23,653 bases of DNA from Ramicandelaber brevisporus. Lineage: Eukaryota; Kickxellomycota; Ramicandelaberales; Ramicandelaberaceae. Positions 6,281 through 17,700 of this stretch are shown here, one piece after another. The notes below the pieces were generated by a model. The model was not told where the DNA came from. It made no database searches and saw only the letters and a program-made list of their open reading frames with translations. The stretch is taken from NCBI GenBank assembly GCA_025201865.1, contig MU602851.1:1-23653 (forward strand), read 5' to 3'. The position numbers and the translations under genes are program-made. How positions within the stretch are numbered: position 1 is the first letter of the stretch; each line of letters starts with the position of its first letter.

Positions 6281-7561
6281 ATGCGTCTTGCCACCAACAC
6301 GACAACCACCGCGACTCTGCTACACAAGCTTCAACCACGACTATCACTGCGACCGCCACTGCCATTGCGACTGCGACAGCTTCCATTGACTTCACCTCGT
6401 TGTATTCTACTACCGCTGCCAAGAAGAATAATGTCGACTCAATCGGTGTACACCAATACCACTGCAGTTCCGGAGTCCGCCCACGGCAAGCTCTGGGACT
6501 TGCGCAGTGATACCGTCACTGTTCCTTCTCCCGAAATGCTTCAGGCCATGGCCACTTGCCCGGTTGGCGACGATGTTTTCGGCGAAGACCCCACTGTCAA
6601 TGCGCTCGAGTCCAAAGTTGCTTCATTGCTGGGCAAAGAGGCTGCCATATTTGTGGCATCCGGCACCATGGCCAACCAAATTGGGCTGCGGTGCTTGTTG
6701 ACACAGCCGCCGCACTCTGTTGTGCTGGACAAGCGATCGCACGTGTACCAGCACGAGGCTGGAGGACTGGCATTCCACAGCCAAGCCCAGGCTGTGCCGG
6801 TTGTGCCCAGCAACGGCAAGTGGCTGACCGTTGAAGATATTGCGGCAAATGTGTATGGTGATGACATCCACGAAGCCACAACCACCGTCATTGAGATTGA
6901 GAACACTCTCGCTGGTGTCGTGCATCCAATTGACGAAATTGAGCGCATCTCCGCGTTTGCCAAGGAGAACAACCTGAAGATGCATTTGGATGGAGCACGG
7001 CTGTGGAACGCATCGGCCGCCACTGGCATCCCGTTGAGCGAGTATGGCAAGCACTTTGATACCGTGTCGCTGTGCCTGAGCAAGAGTCTCGGTGCACCAG
7101 TGGGTTCTGTGCTGGTCGGCACGAAGGATGTTATCAAGAAGGCGAGACATTTCCGCAAGCTGTTTGGAGGCGGTTGGCGCCAGGCTGGCATTTTGGCTGC
7201 AGCTTGCATCTACGCGATTGATAACGTGTGGCCGCTTCTCAAGGATGCTGCCGCGAATGCGAAGCGTCTGAGTGAGGGATTGGAAGAGTTGGGTGCAAAG
7301 ATCATGCACTCGGTTGATACAAACATGGTGTGGGTGGATTTCTCGCCTCTGATCACGGCGGCTGGATTGAAGGTTGTGGAAGATGTAGTGGAGCCACTGG
7401 CGAAGGAAGCCAATGTGAGAATCATGGGATCGAATTCATCCAATGTTGTGCGCATTGTGTGGCATTATCAAGTGCCAGCTGAAGTTGTTGATGACATCTT
7501 GAAGACCCTGTCGCAGTCTGTTGCCGCCGCCAAGGCTCGCAATGCCTCGCTGGCCAACTAA
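6281..7561 (+). CDS. GLY1: L-threonine aldolase (PLP-dependent)
   Basis: The enzyme cleaves L-threonine (and allo-threonine) to glycine and acetaldehyde, a main glycine source in yeast. Fold-type I motifs are clear. Numbered from the ATG at 6143 they are [13 protein letters not shown] near 120, [15 protein letters not shown] (His204), [15 protein letters not shown] (Asp283, Arg286) and [14 protein letters not shown] with the Schiff-base Lys314. The frame stays open from 6143, but the TATA box at 6240 argues against that start. From 6281 the first 50 residues carry eight Arg, one Lys and no acidic residue, typical of a mitochondrial presequence. The ATG at 6431 has A at -3 and gives a 376-residue protein of normal family length. 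The gene converges with the hydrolase, with 90 bp between stops. GLY1 is named by family, not proven orthology. Confidence 0.92.
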   Translation: MRLATNTTTTATLLHKLQPRLSLRPPLPLRLRQLPLTSPRCILLPLPRRIMSTQSVYTNTTAVPESAHGKLWDLRSDTVTVPSPEMLQAMATCPVGDDVFGEDPTVNALESKVASLLGKEAAIFVASGTMANQIGLRCLLTQPPHSVVLDKRSHVYQHEAGGLAFHSQAQAVPVVPSNGKWLTVEDIAANVYGDDIHEATTTVIEIENTLAGVVHPIDEIERISAFAKENNLKMHLDGARLWNASAATGIPLSEYGKHFDTVSLCLSKSLGAPVGSVLVGTKDVIKKARHFRKLFGGGWRQAGILAAACIYAIDNVWPLLKDAAANAKRLSEGLEELGAKIMHSVDTNMVWVDFSPLITAAGLKVVEDVVEPLAKEANVRIMGSNSSNVVRIVWHYQVPAEVVDDILKTLSQSVAAAKARNASLAN

Positions 7562-7651
7562 CCTTCCTCAGTTTTTTTTCTGCAATGTGTGAGTACTATC
7601 TCTTTCTTTCTATCGCTTTTAAATACCTTTTTCTTTCTAATTTACTAATGG

Positions 7652-8467
7652 TTATGCCTTGTTCTTACTCAAGAAGTCCTTAATTTGCCTTGTGATGGAG
7701 CTCTGACCTGGCACGAAATGACCACCATCATGATACAGTGTCTCCGGCTTCTCAAAGAACTGCAGCAGCATTTCGCTTCTCTCATTTGGTACAACTGCAT
7801 CTTGTCTGCCCAGCACATGCAATGATGGACACTGAATCCTTCCGTCTGAAAACAGTGGATTCAGCGAAGCATTTGTAGCTGGACCGCCAGAGCAGAATAA
7901 AAGTGCAACCTTGAACGGGGGATGGGTGGTGTCGAGAATGCGGCTATTGCGCAATTCACTATCGCGCTTGAGATAGACACCACCTGGAGCTGGCTTACCA
8001 TTTACAGCAGCTACACTGGATGCTGATGAATCGGATGCTGATGCTGGTGTTGGTGTCGATGCTGGCGTGGATTGAAGCTTGGCTTTAGCAGCGGCTGGAT
8101 TCTCCAAGATGGCTGCAAGCAGAACTCCAATACTTGCACCCTGGCTGTACGCCAGCAGACCATCAAACGGTCCCTGTTCCTTCAAAACGTCTGCCAGCGA
8201 GTCCATAGCCGCATCGAGACCGTAGACGGTTCCATCCGGCAACTTTTCGCACCATGATAACGGCTGTGACGATTGCGTAACCTCTCCTCCGTCGTGCTGT
8301 GGTGTATCGATAGGGATGGCGTGCGGCGCATTGGCAAACGTGAACTCGGCAGTAGACTTGAAGGCTTTGCGGAAAGCGCCAGTGCGGCCGTAGAAGATGG
8401 TCGCATTCTGGGCATGTCCATGAAGACAGAGGAAGCGGAGAGGAGCAGTCGGTACTGGGACGGTCAT
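7652..8467 (-). CDS. FSH1: FSH1-family serine hydrolase, 271 aa
   Basis: This is an alpha/beta hydrolase of the fungal FSH1/ovarian-cancer-gene-2 type, presumed to act on esters or thioesters; the natural substrate is not settled. Visible features are an N-terminal strand with the oxyanion motif RFLCLHGHAQN (about 11-21), a nucleophile elbow AYSQGASIG with Ser108, an acid in LGRQDAVVP (Asp223), and the catalytic GGHFVP (His250). The length fits the family. A low-complexity Ala/Ser/Thr/Pro insert at about 131-156 sits after the nucleophile helix and is probably a surface loop. There is no signal peptide, so it should be cytosolic. The gene is divergent from the BEACH gene across 249 bp and convergent with the aldolase. 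The symbol is family-level: yeast has FSH1, FSH2 and FSH3. Confidence 0.88.
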   Translation of the reverse strand: MTVPVPTAPLRFLCLHGHAQNATIFYGRTGAFRKAFKSTAEFTFANAPHAIPIDTPQHDGGEVTQSSQPLSWCEKLPDGTVYGLDAAMDSLADVLKEQGPFDGLLAYSQGASIGVLLAAILENPAAAKAKLQSTPASTPTPASASDSSASSVAAVNGKPAPGGVYLKRDSELRNSRILDTTHPPFKVALLFCSGGPATNASLNPLFSDGRIQCPSLHVLGRQDAVVPNERSEMLLQFFEKPETLYHDGGHFVPGQSSITRQIKDFLSKNKA

Positions 8468-8716
8468 CGCAAAGTGGAGGGAGGTCGAAGTTGGAGATCA
8501 GGAAGAGTGTAGATTAGTAAAAAGTCAGGAAGAAGCGGAGGTGTAAACACACGCTCTCACACTCACTCACTCACCCACTTGGCGTGAAGGAGAAGGAGAA
8601 AGACGGGGGAACGCTCTCACTTGCTCGCTCTCTCTCATGTAATACGCGCATCGTGAACACACGACTTTCTCTTTTGATTTGCTATCCTCCTTTCCAGGTA
8701 TAGAACCAGCCAGCGT
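8468..8716. promoter_or_regulatory. Bidirectional promoter between hydrolase and BEACH genes
   Basis: This 249 bp spacer is the only room for both promoters. It contains CTCTCAC/CTCACTC-rich tracts (about 8552-8576 and 8612-8636), no clear TATA box, and an ATG-TAA start-stop at 8637-8642. A pyrimidine tract ending TTTCCAG at 8697 resembles a 3' splice site just before the BEACH ATG, so a 5'-UTR intron is possible. Confidence 0.5.
8637..8642 (+). promoter_or_regulatory. Minimal upstream ORF (ATG immediately followed by TAA)
   Basis: ATGTAA lies 75 bp before the BEACH ATG. If it is in the mature leader it would be a start-stop uORF able to stall or reset ribosomes. If the CAG at 8695-8697 is a real acceptor, it may be spliced out. 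Six bases can also arise by chance. Confidence 0.25.
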
Positions 8717-11700
8717 ATGTTTCGGCGTGCTGCAGATTGGGCACGTACGTCCATTGCCAACGTTGGCACTGCTACTGCCACCGCGGCCGCCTCGCGATCT
8801 TCAGCAGCCCAAACCCATCCTCACGGCTCATCGCTTCAAGACGACGTGGCTTTGACGGCTGCTCACTTTCCCTCCCCAGAGAGTCACGCGCTCTTCTATT
8901 CCCTTCCCAGCAGCGGCTCTAGTGTTCCTGGCTATGACCAGCGTCTGCGCGAGTTTGTGACATCTGACGCTGGATGGCTAATGTACGCGCGATACTTTAA
9001 CGCATTTAACGGCGCGCTTGGTGGCTCAATGAGCTTTGTTTGTGATGTAAATGCTGGTCCTGCACTGTTGTACTTGCCTGTGCCAAGATCAGACGTGCAT
9101 CCATCCCCACCGCCGACTAATGTTGTGATTTTGGCAGTTAGAGTGCTTGACGTGCTGTCGGAGCAGTATCAGCAGACTCTGGGCATGAGTCCACCCGTTC
9201 CATCTCTGTCCCACTCTGATGAAGATGGCAGCGAAACCACAGAATCATCTGCCACTACTACCGCCACTACTGCCACTACTGCCACTACTGCAACATCAAA
9301 TGAAGACGATGAAGACGTGGACAGTATCGAGTCTCGAATGCTGGTAGTCTTGGAACATGTGGAAATATTGGCGCGCGACAATGTTGCTCGACGCGTGTTT
9401 ATAGAGAACGGACTGATGAACACTTTGCAGAAGCTATTCTTCCACATGGAAAATGCATATGTTATGACGAGTGAACTGTCTGCAGCAATTCTGGCTTCCT
9501 CGAGTGGCAGAGTGTCTGTGCGGTTTGAGAGACCCCATTCTGCTGTTGAAAAGTGCATGATGACCATTCTGGACATAATGCTCCGTCTCGTTGATCCAGA
9601 CAATTCATGGCGCATCCATCTTCAATCATGGACGCTTCCTACAATCGCCAATTCGCCCACAGCATCTCCTAACATACCATCGACTCGCATCGGCTCAGTT
9701 ACAATGGCCGATGCTGCGCTTGTCTCACCGCTGTCTTTTGCCGCTCGTCAATCATCCAGCCAGTCGACCACGGTAACAGATAGCAATGCGTTAACTTCCG
9801 AACGTGGATGGTCATCATCAACTCTTGTGCACTTTGTCGAGTCTGCTCTTCATCTCCTGCGGTATCTCTCGATTCGATGCGGCACTGATAATTATTGTGC
9901 TGTTATTGCTGATTATCGCCTGTCATTCATGTGTCTCCACATTGCTGGTGCATCTGTCTTTACCCGCAGTATCACTAGCCACGCTGTTATCAAACTCAAC
10001 ATGCTTCGTACACTTGTGGACGCACTGTCATCCCATTCTTCGTTTCAATGCGCATCTGTTTCTGCCACCAGTACTGCTGCTGCTGCTTCTGCTGCTGCTT
10101 CTGGCTCTGCCACTGCTGAATTGGAGCTCCGTCTTGGTTTGTCTATTCTGCGTGTGTTTTACCTGCCATTCTTGGTTGACTCTGCTCTCATTTTAGCTCC
10201 AGAGATTCTTGCTGCGTATCGAACCAGCTTGACTGAATTCGTCCTTGCCATATCAAGGAGGTTCCCATCGTCATCAACTGTATCAGATGCAGAGCTGTGT
10301 CTTGGTTTGTCTGACTTTCCTCTCTTGACGCGAGCTGACTCTGATCTGAGTGATATGGCTGCTGCTATTGCTGATATCACATCGCCACTTCCAGCAGATA
10401 ATAGCAAAGACGCGAGTTCTGTGGCTTTGCAAAGGTTAGAAGATGTGTATGCAACTCGGCGTGATTTGATTGCCACCTGGAGACCGCCACCTCGCGATAA
10501 TGCTGTAGCGCAATCATCAATGGGACGAGTCGGCATTATTGCACCACTGGACAGTGTTGAACCATCATCGTTCACTCTGGAGAGTGTTTCTACCAATTCC
10601 GATACAGACGGATCTGGCCGCAGTCAAAGATCCACAGCTGTGACTCTCATCTATAAAACAATTCACTCATCAGCAGTCATCAGCATTGCAGCAAACTCGC
10701 GATCACATCCTCCGCATTCATCTGCTCAGCAAAAGCCACAGCAGCTGCCAACTCAGTCTCGATCGCCTTCATTCGATGTGCTTGCAGCTGGCTTTTCCGG
10801 TGTTGGCGGTGGCGTTGGCTCGATTCCATCTACACTCACTTCCCCTGTCATGTCACCGGTGCTCTCTCCAGCATCTCCACAGTCATTGGCTACTGGTTTA
10901 TCAGCACAGACTGAACAAGGCTTATCCTCTCCTCCATTGTTGCCATCGAGGCGTTCATTGCAAAGTGCTAGCGCTTCTCAGCCTCCACCGCCAATCTGGC
11001 AACTGACCATTCGATCGCTGCCATTTGTCACATCTCCATCAACTTCGCCTGCAATCCCAGTCGATGATTCTGATTCTGATTCTGATTCTGATTCCGATTC
11101 CGATTCAAATTCGGGCTCATTGGTCAAACTGTGCGGTATCAGTGTGCTTTTGTCTGTGCTTGATCCTCCCTCTTCAACATCTGCAGCAGCTGCGAATGTA
11201 GCTCAGAGGATTCAGCTACTCGCACTTGCTACAGTCAACGACACTCAGCTGTGGAATCGCATTGTGAACGATGACTTCATTGCACAGTCTGATTCACTCC
11301 TCCAGTTGCACGCTGTGTCTTGGTTCTTGTCAGCATCTATGCGCAACCCGGCTGTCCCGTTGCACACACCCGCTGCCAAACTGCTCTCATTACTACACAC
11401 TGTCACTACCGAGCTCTCTGCAGCCCTTCCAACTCCCGCTCATGATTCAGCTGTCATCCCGACATCAGTGTCCAATAAAGCCATCCGCGCCTGCGAGAGT
11501 CTGTGGCTAATTACTCGTAGCTTGCTGATTGCTGTTCTGGATCATGACCGTCGCTGGCCAGTACTCGATGCTCTCATGGATTTGCATTGCCTTGACAAGT
11601 TGGTTCCGATTCTGTCTGCATTGTATCCAGTTCTATCATCTCACTTGGCAGTTGATTCAGCATTCTACATGGTGCTTTCGTTGTTTGATGCCCTTTTGAC

Positions 11701-14700
11701 ATCGTCTACAACTGTAGCGTATGAGGCTGGCTGTCACTCTGGATTTGCATCATCAGTAACTCAGATGCTGCAGTCTAACAACATCCTTGTTGTTGGTGCA
11801 GCTGTGAGATATGCATCGAGCATTATAGAGACTCTCGTCAGCAAGTGTCTTGAGTCCTCAAGTGCTCAAAAGCAGCAGCAACAGCAGCAGCAGCAGACGA
11901 AGCAATTGTCTCCCAATGATACTGCACTGCGTTCATGGTGCCAAATGTTGATTACAGCAGTTGTCAAGCGTCGTTCTCAAAATGCAGCGGAGTTCTCTGC
12001 CGTTGGCCACATTCTATCTGGCATTCAGCAGTTACTGTTACTTGCCTCTTCTCAATCTGCTCAACGACGACTACAGCGTGAGTTTGTGACACTTGGTGGA
12101 TTCGATGCTTCCAAGCGAGTGCTTCGTCTCATCTGCCGTGCTGTATCTACACCACAATCGCCAAGTCTCGAGCAATTGACATTGCTGTACTCACAGGTAG
12201 TTGGCGTTGTATCAAGTATGTGTTTGAAGAACTCTGCAGCTCAGGCTACATTTGCGAAACGATTCGATGGCAGTAACGAAATATTTACAACAGTCTCTAC
12301 GTTAGCCACATTGCAGAAGACTCAATCCCCACCCACTCCCACATCCGCAGTTAGTGTCAATAACAGCGGTTTGCAGAATACATCATCTGCAGCCATCCGG
12401 CAGTTGCTTGCTGATACCATCTTTTCATTTGTGACATTTGATATGCAGCATCTTGGTAAAATTCAGAAACTGCTGGAACGCGCAGCAGTATCCAAACAGG
12501 CTCTCAGATCATTACAGCTGCCTCTTCCTGAAGTGTCACCGGATGGCTCCATTGGCAATCCCCGTTCGCTTGAATCGTTGACCAGTCTTTTATTCACCGG
12601 TGGTGATGATATTCCATTAGAACTTAGATCGAGGCTATTGGAGCTAATTTGGCAAGTGCTGAGTAATAGAATGAATGATGTTGATCTGTGGTATTTTAGC
12701 CTGTCATCTGTACCATCGGCTTTACTTCGGCTTTTAATTGACTCATGTGACAACAGTAACAGCAACAACAACAACAGTAACACAAATATTGTCAATTTGA
12801 AGACACTAAACACAGCTGCAGATATTGTGGCCAAAACACTATCATTCTCCACAAACACTCGCAATCTCAAGTGTATCCTATCGACTATTGCAGCAGCTCC
12901 AATGTCATCTGCCGTCATCTCATCCAGCACAGCTGCATCACTCTGGACACCGCAATCCTCAACTTCTGGCACATCACCTGACTTGCCTGCTAAAAGCGTT
13001 GACATCAGCAGATACAAAGTGCTTGGAAAGCTCCTTGTAGCGCTATCTGAGAGTAATGGTCCAGCTTCGCATTTCCATTTCAGCAGCGATGAGTCCAACA
13101 TGCAGGTTCGACGCACTTCAACAGCCAGAATAATGGAGAATGGTGTATCTCTAATGTTCTGGTTCAACCCTGATCAGTCAAAGCCGAAGCAGCGTGCAAA
13201 GAATGCCCCCACTTGGCGTGCATTGTGCCACATCTCCAGCGATACTGGCAGCTCACTAACAATTGGCATCAACTCCAGCACTAATTGTCTCGAGGCTCGC
13301 TTTGTTCAGCCTGGCAAACCTGCCGTCGATACCGTTGTTCTTTCCAAGTCGATGCAGGTGTCTACAGATGATGGATGGCACTCAATTGCATTCACATTTA
13401 GTCCACAGCGTCGTGGTCGTCGAACTGGCGGCAGTATGTGGAGTGGGTTCTCACAGACAAACTTCAGTGTATGGCTGAATGGCATTGAAGTGCACAAGAG
13501 TAATAGACCATTTGATGAAATGTTTGGCATCTCGAATCAGTCAAATTCTGCTGCTGCTGCCTCTGCCTCTGCCTCTGCTGCTGCTGTCAATACTACTTCT
13601 ATCACTGATTCCAATGTTGATATTGCACTGGGTGCCGTTACTGACTCTGCCGTATCTTTCCGTGGGAGACTATCGACTGTGTATGTTGCTGATGCTGTGT
13701 CACTCAAGCCATCACACATTGAGGCCTTCCATCGACTTGGTTACACTGTCAATTCCACTCTATTTAGGCACGAAGATGTACATTCTGTGCTCTCCTCTTC
13801 CTCTTCATCTTCATCTTCATCTTCCGATGAATCCGCTTTGTCGCTGTTTGATGGCTCTCTGTATGATGGATTGCTGCATGTGTTTGATCCAAGATGCACG
13901 CGTAGTCGCATCTGCAATGACCTTTGCCCTGCTTCACTCCCTTCGTCGACCGATGTCAACTATGCTATCCTGCATGAGGTCGGCACTCCATCTTCTGCTG
14001 CAACCATCTACGAAGCCCTTGTTGCTGTTGGTGGAATGTCTGCTTTGCTGCCTCTCTTGTCCCATCTCGATATCTTTGCGTCATCTGGCTCTTCTGATGG
14101 ATCCAATTCTGCCCTGGCCGTGTTCTTGCAGCAAGTAGTAGAAGGTCTCCTGTGTGGGCATTCGTCTGTTCAGCTTCGCTCGGATGCTGAGTCAACTGCC
14201 TTTATTCCAACGCTTGCCCTGCTTCTGACCACTGCCGTTGATGCTCGTTTTATTGGTGTCTCTACTCTGCACGCGATTCAAGTCCTGCATGCATCTCTGA
14301 CCCGAATTGGCGCATCTTCATTGGCAGCTAGTGCTGAGCAGCATCTTTTGTACAACTTTGCATTGTGGAGGCGAACATCTGTTGACGCACAGCAGATCAT
14401 TGTGGATCAACTCTGTGGCAGTGAACTGGCCAACAATGTGTCTGGTTATGGATTGCCATTTGCTCTGGATACCATGGCTACATTCTACATGCAGAGTGCT
14501 TTGCAACTGCAGCCAATCGAATCAGCAAGCCAGCCTGGATTGTCAGCAGTCGTCTCCAGCCGTCTTCCCGTCGATGCTCCTGAGTTGCCATCCGGCGTGT
14601 TGCTTTCAATAAGACAGTCGTGGCTTGGACTCATTGAGAAATTGCTCAAACTGTCGCCAACAAAGGCAAATGCTGAGGCTATCTTGCGTACTGTTGCTGC

Positions 14701-17700
14701 ACGCAGCCGCTCGTCTTCCGCATCTTCACCCAGTATTGATCATGCCACTGACTTGCTGAATGCCCTGGTGCGCTCGTTGGCTGATGAGCTGCATCCTTCT
14801 GCGCAATCAAGTAGCTCGTCCTCTTCTGGCTCACAGTTGGCTCTGTCTCAAGCCCTGCTTGATGCTCGTGTTGCTGAGCACTTGCCTTTGATTGTTGACT
14901 CGAGCAGCTCTGTTCCGCTCGTAGCTGCCGGGCTGTCTCTACTCGCTCTGCTACATTCCCTGAGCTTCCGTCGTTCTGCAACACCTCGTCTTTCGCTGGT
15001 TCGTCGTGCAATCAAACTCGACAACACCGATGTCAACAACACGCTCGTTGTGCTCAGAACGCGGCGCGATCGACTCAATGAAACTCTGTATCTGCCCCTT
15101 ATTGCGCTCGCTCTTGATGCCAATCCGCTATCCGTGGTGCAGCAGTTATTCACTGAGCAGACTCCACTGCGCCTCAGGTCTGCGAAAGCTGCTGCGTTCG
15201 AGCTGCGGTGTCCAGCTGCTATTGCTTCTATAATCGAATTGCTGGCCAAGCCTGCTACTGGTGACCCAATGCGTCTACGAGTGCTGTCTGACTTGATTAC
15301 ATTATTTGGCACAGCCGATCACCAGCGTGCTGCGCAGTTGCACCGCCTCAGCGATACATCCAATTGGACTTATGCACTGATGCAGCTGGTTCCCGTGGCC
15401 TCGTCTGATGCTGATGAAGCCGAGAGAAACTCGCCGCAGGAGTCTATGCAAGTTGCCCGCTTGGCCCTCGAGTTGCTCAGTCTGCTCCTTGTGAGCCTGC
15501 CGTTCTCCCCAGACAGCTCTTCTAATCAACAAACACGCGTTCTGAACCTTCTGGATGCAGCATGGGATTGTGAGCGCAGCGACTGTCGCTCATTGGCCGA
15601 ACGCCTGTTGATGAATACGATTGCCACCTGCAGAACTCACCTCGCTGCTTCGGATGCATCCATGTCTGGAGAACATCATGGCCACGATTCCGATTTGACC
15701 TCGGTTACCAACGTGAACAAGGCTCGGATGACCAACTTGCTGGCTCTGTGCAGTGTTGCTGAGGATGCTGTTCTCTATCTGACAGAACGAGACTCACTGG
15801 TTACGACGCGACGAGGTGACCTACTGAAGGCTGCCCAGCAAAGTGCAGCAAGCGACGCAGGTCTGGCTGGCCTGCTTGGTCCTGTGGCGTCTGGAGTGGT
15901 TGGTTCTCTGTTCTCATTGTTTGAGAGCAATATTATTGGCACACCAGCCACCACATCCAACAACAACAGCGGTGAGACTGCGCTGAATCCCGGCCACAAC
16001 AATCCTTGGGATATCAGTCCACTTGTCATGAAAGAGTTGCTGAACCTGCTTGAGAGTCTAGCTGACCCGTCTCGCCGTGAGCTCATGAACGCAGTGGCTG
16101 CTGCTCAGGCTGCACACGCACAGCGCCAACTTCAGCTTCAACAGCGCCAAGGTTTGGACGAACAACAGCGCCAGCAAGCGGCCAATGAGACACCGATACC
16201 ATCTAGAACGCTGTGCATGCTTCAGTTCAAAGTGTTTTTGATGGCTTTACACAGCTCTCAGCCACGTGCTGTTCAAGCTGGAGCATCTGCGCTCATGCAG
16301 CTGCTCGAGCGCCATCCATATGTGCCTGGACGAGATGCACCAAATCAACAGCAGCCACCGCAGCAACACCTTCATCGACCTGTCACAACCGCAGCCCCCA
16401 CATCTAGCATGACTGTTCCTGGTGATGCTTCACTATCACCATCATCGTCATCGTCGTCACCAGATGGATTCTTTTGTGTTGATCCACAATGCAATCTAGT
16501 CTCAAGCATGATGCTAATCCTGATTGGCTATATACACGAAATCTACCAACTGCACATTCTTCAGGCCAGCGATGTGACCAGCACTTCCGATGACGACACA
16601 TCTTCTGCAGCTCGTGCAGTGTCTGGACTGTACATGTACATTATTCACAAATACCGCGCCATGATTTCTGCAGTCACACAGCCTGAGTTCAATCCCTCCA
16701 CGCTTGTTACTTCCTTGGGGCTATCGTGGCGAGTAATTGCAACCGGCGACGCTGCATTCCACAAGTTTGTTAGCAGCAGCGAGTGGCAGCAGTCATTCTA
16801 CACTCGCCACTGCACACCTGTATTGCGCATTTTTGAGCAGTCCGAAACGGCGTTGGCAGAGACTCGCGTGGCCGGATTTGGAAGACGATTGAAAGACCAG
16901 ATGGTTGCCAAGCGATGCACTGAGTTGACCACAGTGCGGCGTGCCAATGATGTGGCTGTGACTGCCACTGACTTGGCCGTGGTGTGCTGTGCTGAAGAGA
17001 AAAGGCGAGTGGCTGACAGCGAGCGCGACGTTGGACACTCGAAGATGAAGTTGGCCAAGACATGGCGCAATGTTACTCTCGCAGAATTGACTGACGATGA
17101 ACGTGGCTCTGGTGCTTGGTCACACGCCGTGACTGAGACTGATGCCACACCGCAGCAGTCACCAAAACAGTGGATGCTTGATTCGTGGGAGAACTCTTCG
17201 AGGATGAGACTGCGTCTCCGCCAGAATCCGCATCCAACCATGCACGAGTCGGCTGTTGATCGCAGAGACCGTAGTTCTCGACCAGTCAAGCCATTGACGC
17301 CTGCACCAGCAGCCACTGCTTCACCCGTATCTGCTGCGGAAGATTTGCCCACTCTCACACTGTCTGATTCGTATGAGCAAGTGGAGGCTGACGAAGACTG
17401 GAGTTTGATCACTGCCGAGGAAGCTGGCTCTGCTGCTGTTGCTGCTGCAAATAGTGGCAATGTTCTGCTGTCCATTCAGTGCGAGATGGTCATTCTGCTG
17501 GAATGTGTACCTGGTCGTCTCGATGTCACATCCACACAATTGTTCTTCATCCCAGCCAGCCGCGACACACCAACTGCAACGTCAACAACCTCATCTGCTG
17601 AATTTGACAGCCTGAGTGTCAGCGATGCTGCGGAGCGAAGCAGTAGTGACCAAGAGGTTCGACTGCTGCTGCTCGACTACGAGGCGTACCGTGAGCGAAG

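Noticed and set aside
6541-7309. Long minus-strand frames opposite the threonine aldolase
   Set aside because: They are shadows of a GC-rich real coding strand; they have no motif and the plus-strand enzyme is unambiguous.
8695-8722. GTATGT overlapping the BEACH start as a 5' splice site
   Set aside because: It matches a fungal donor by sequence, but the frame after it is the continuous, conserved BEACH frame, so use as a donor would remove the start.
12463-13167. 234-codon minus-strand frame inside the BEACH gene
   Set aside because: It is antisense to conserved BEACH coding sequence, and its Ser/Leu-rich content follows from the repeats on the other strand.
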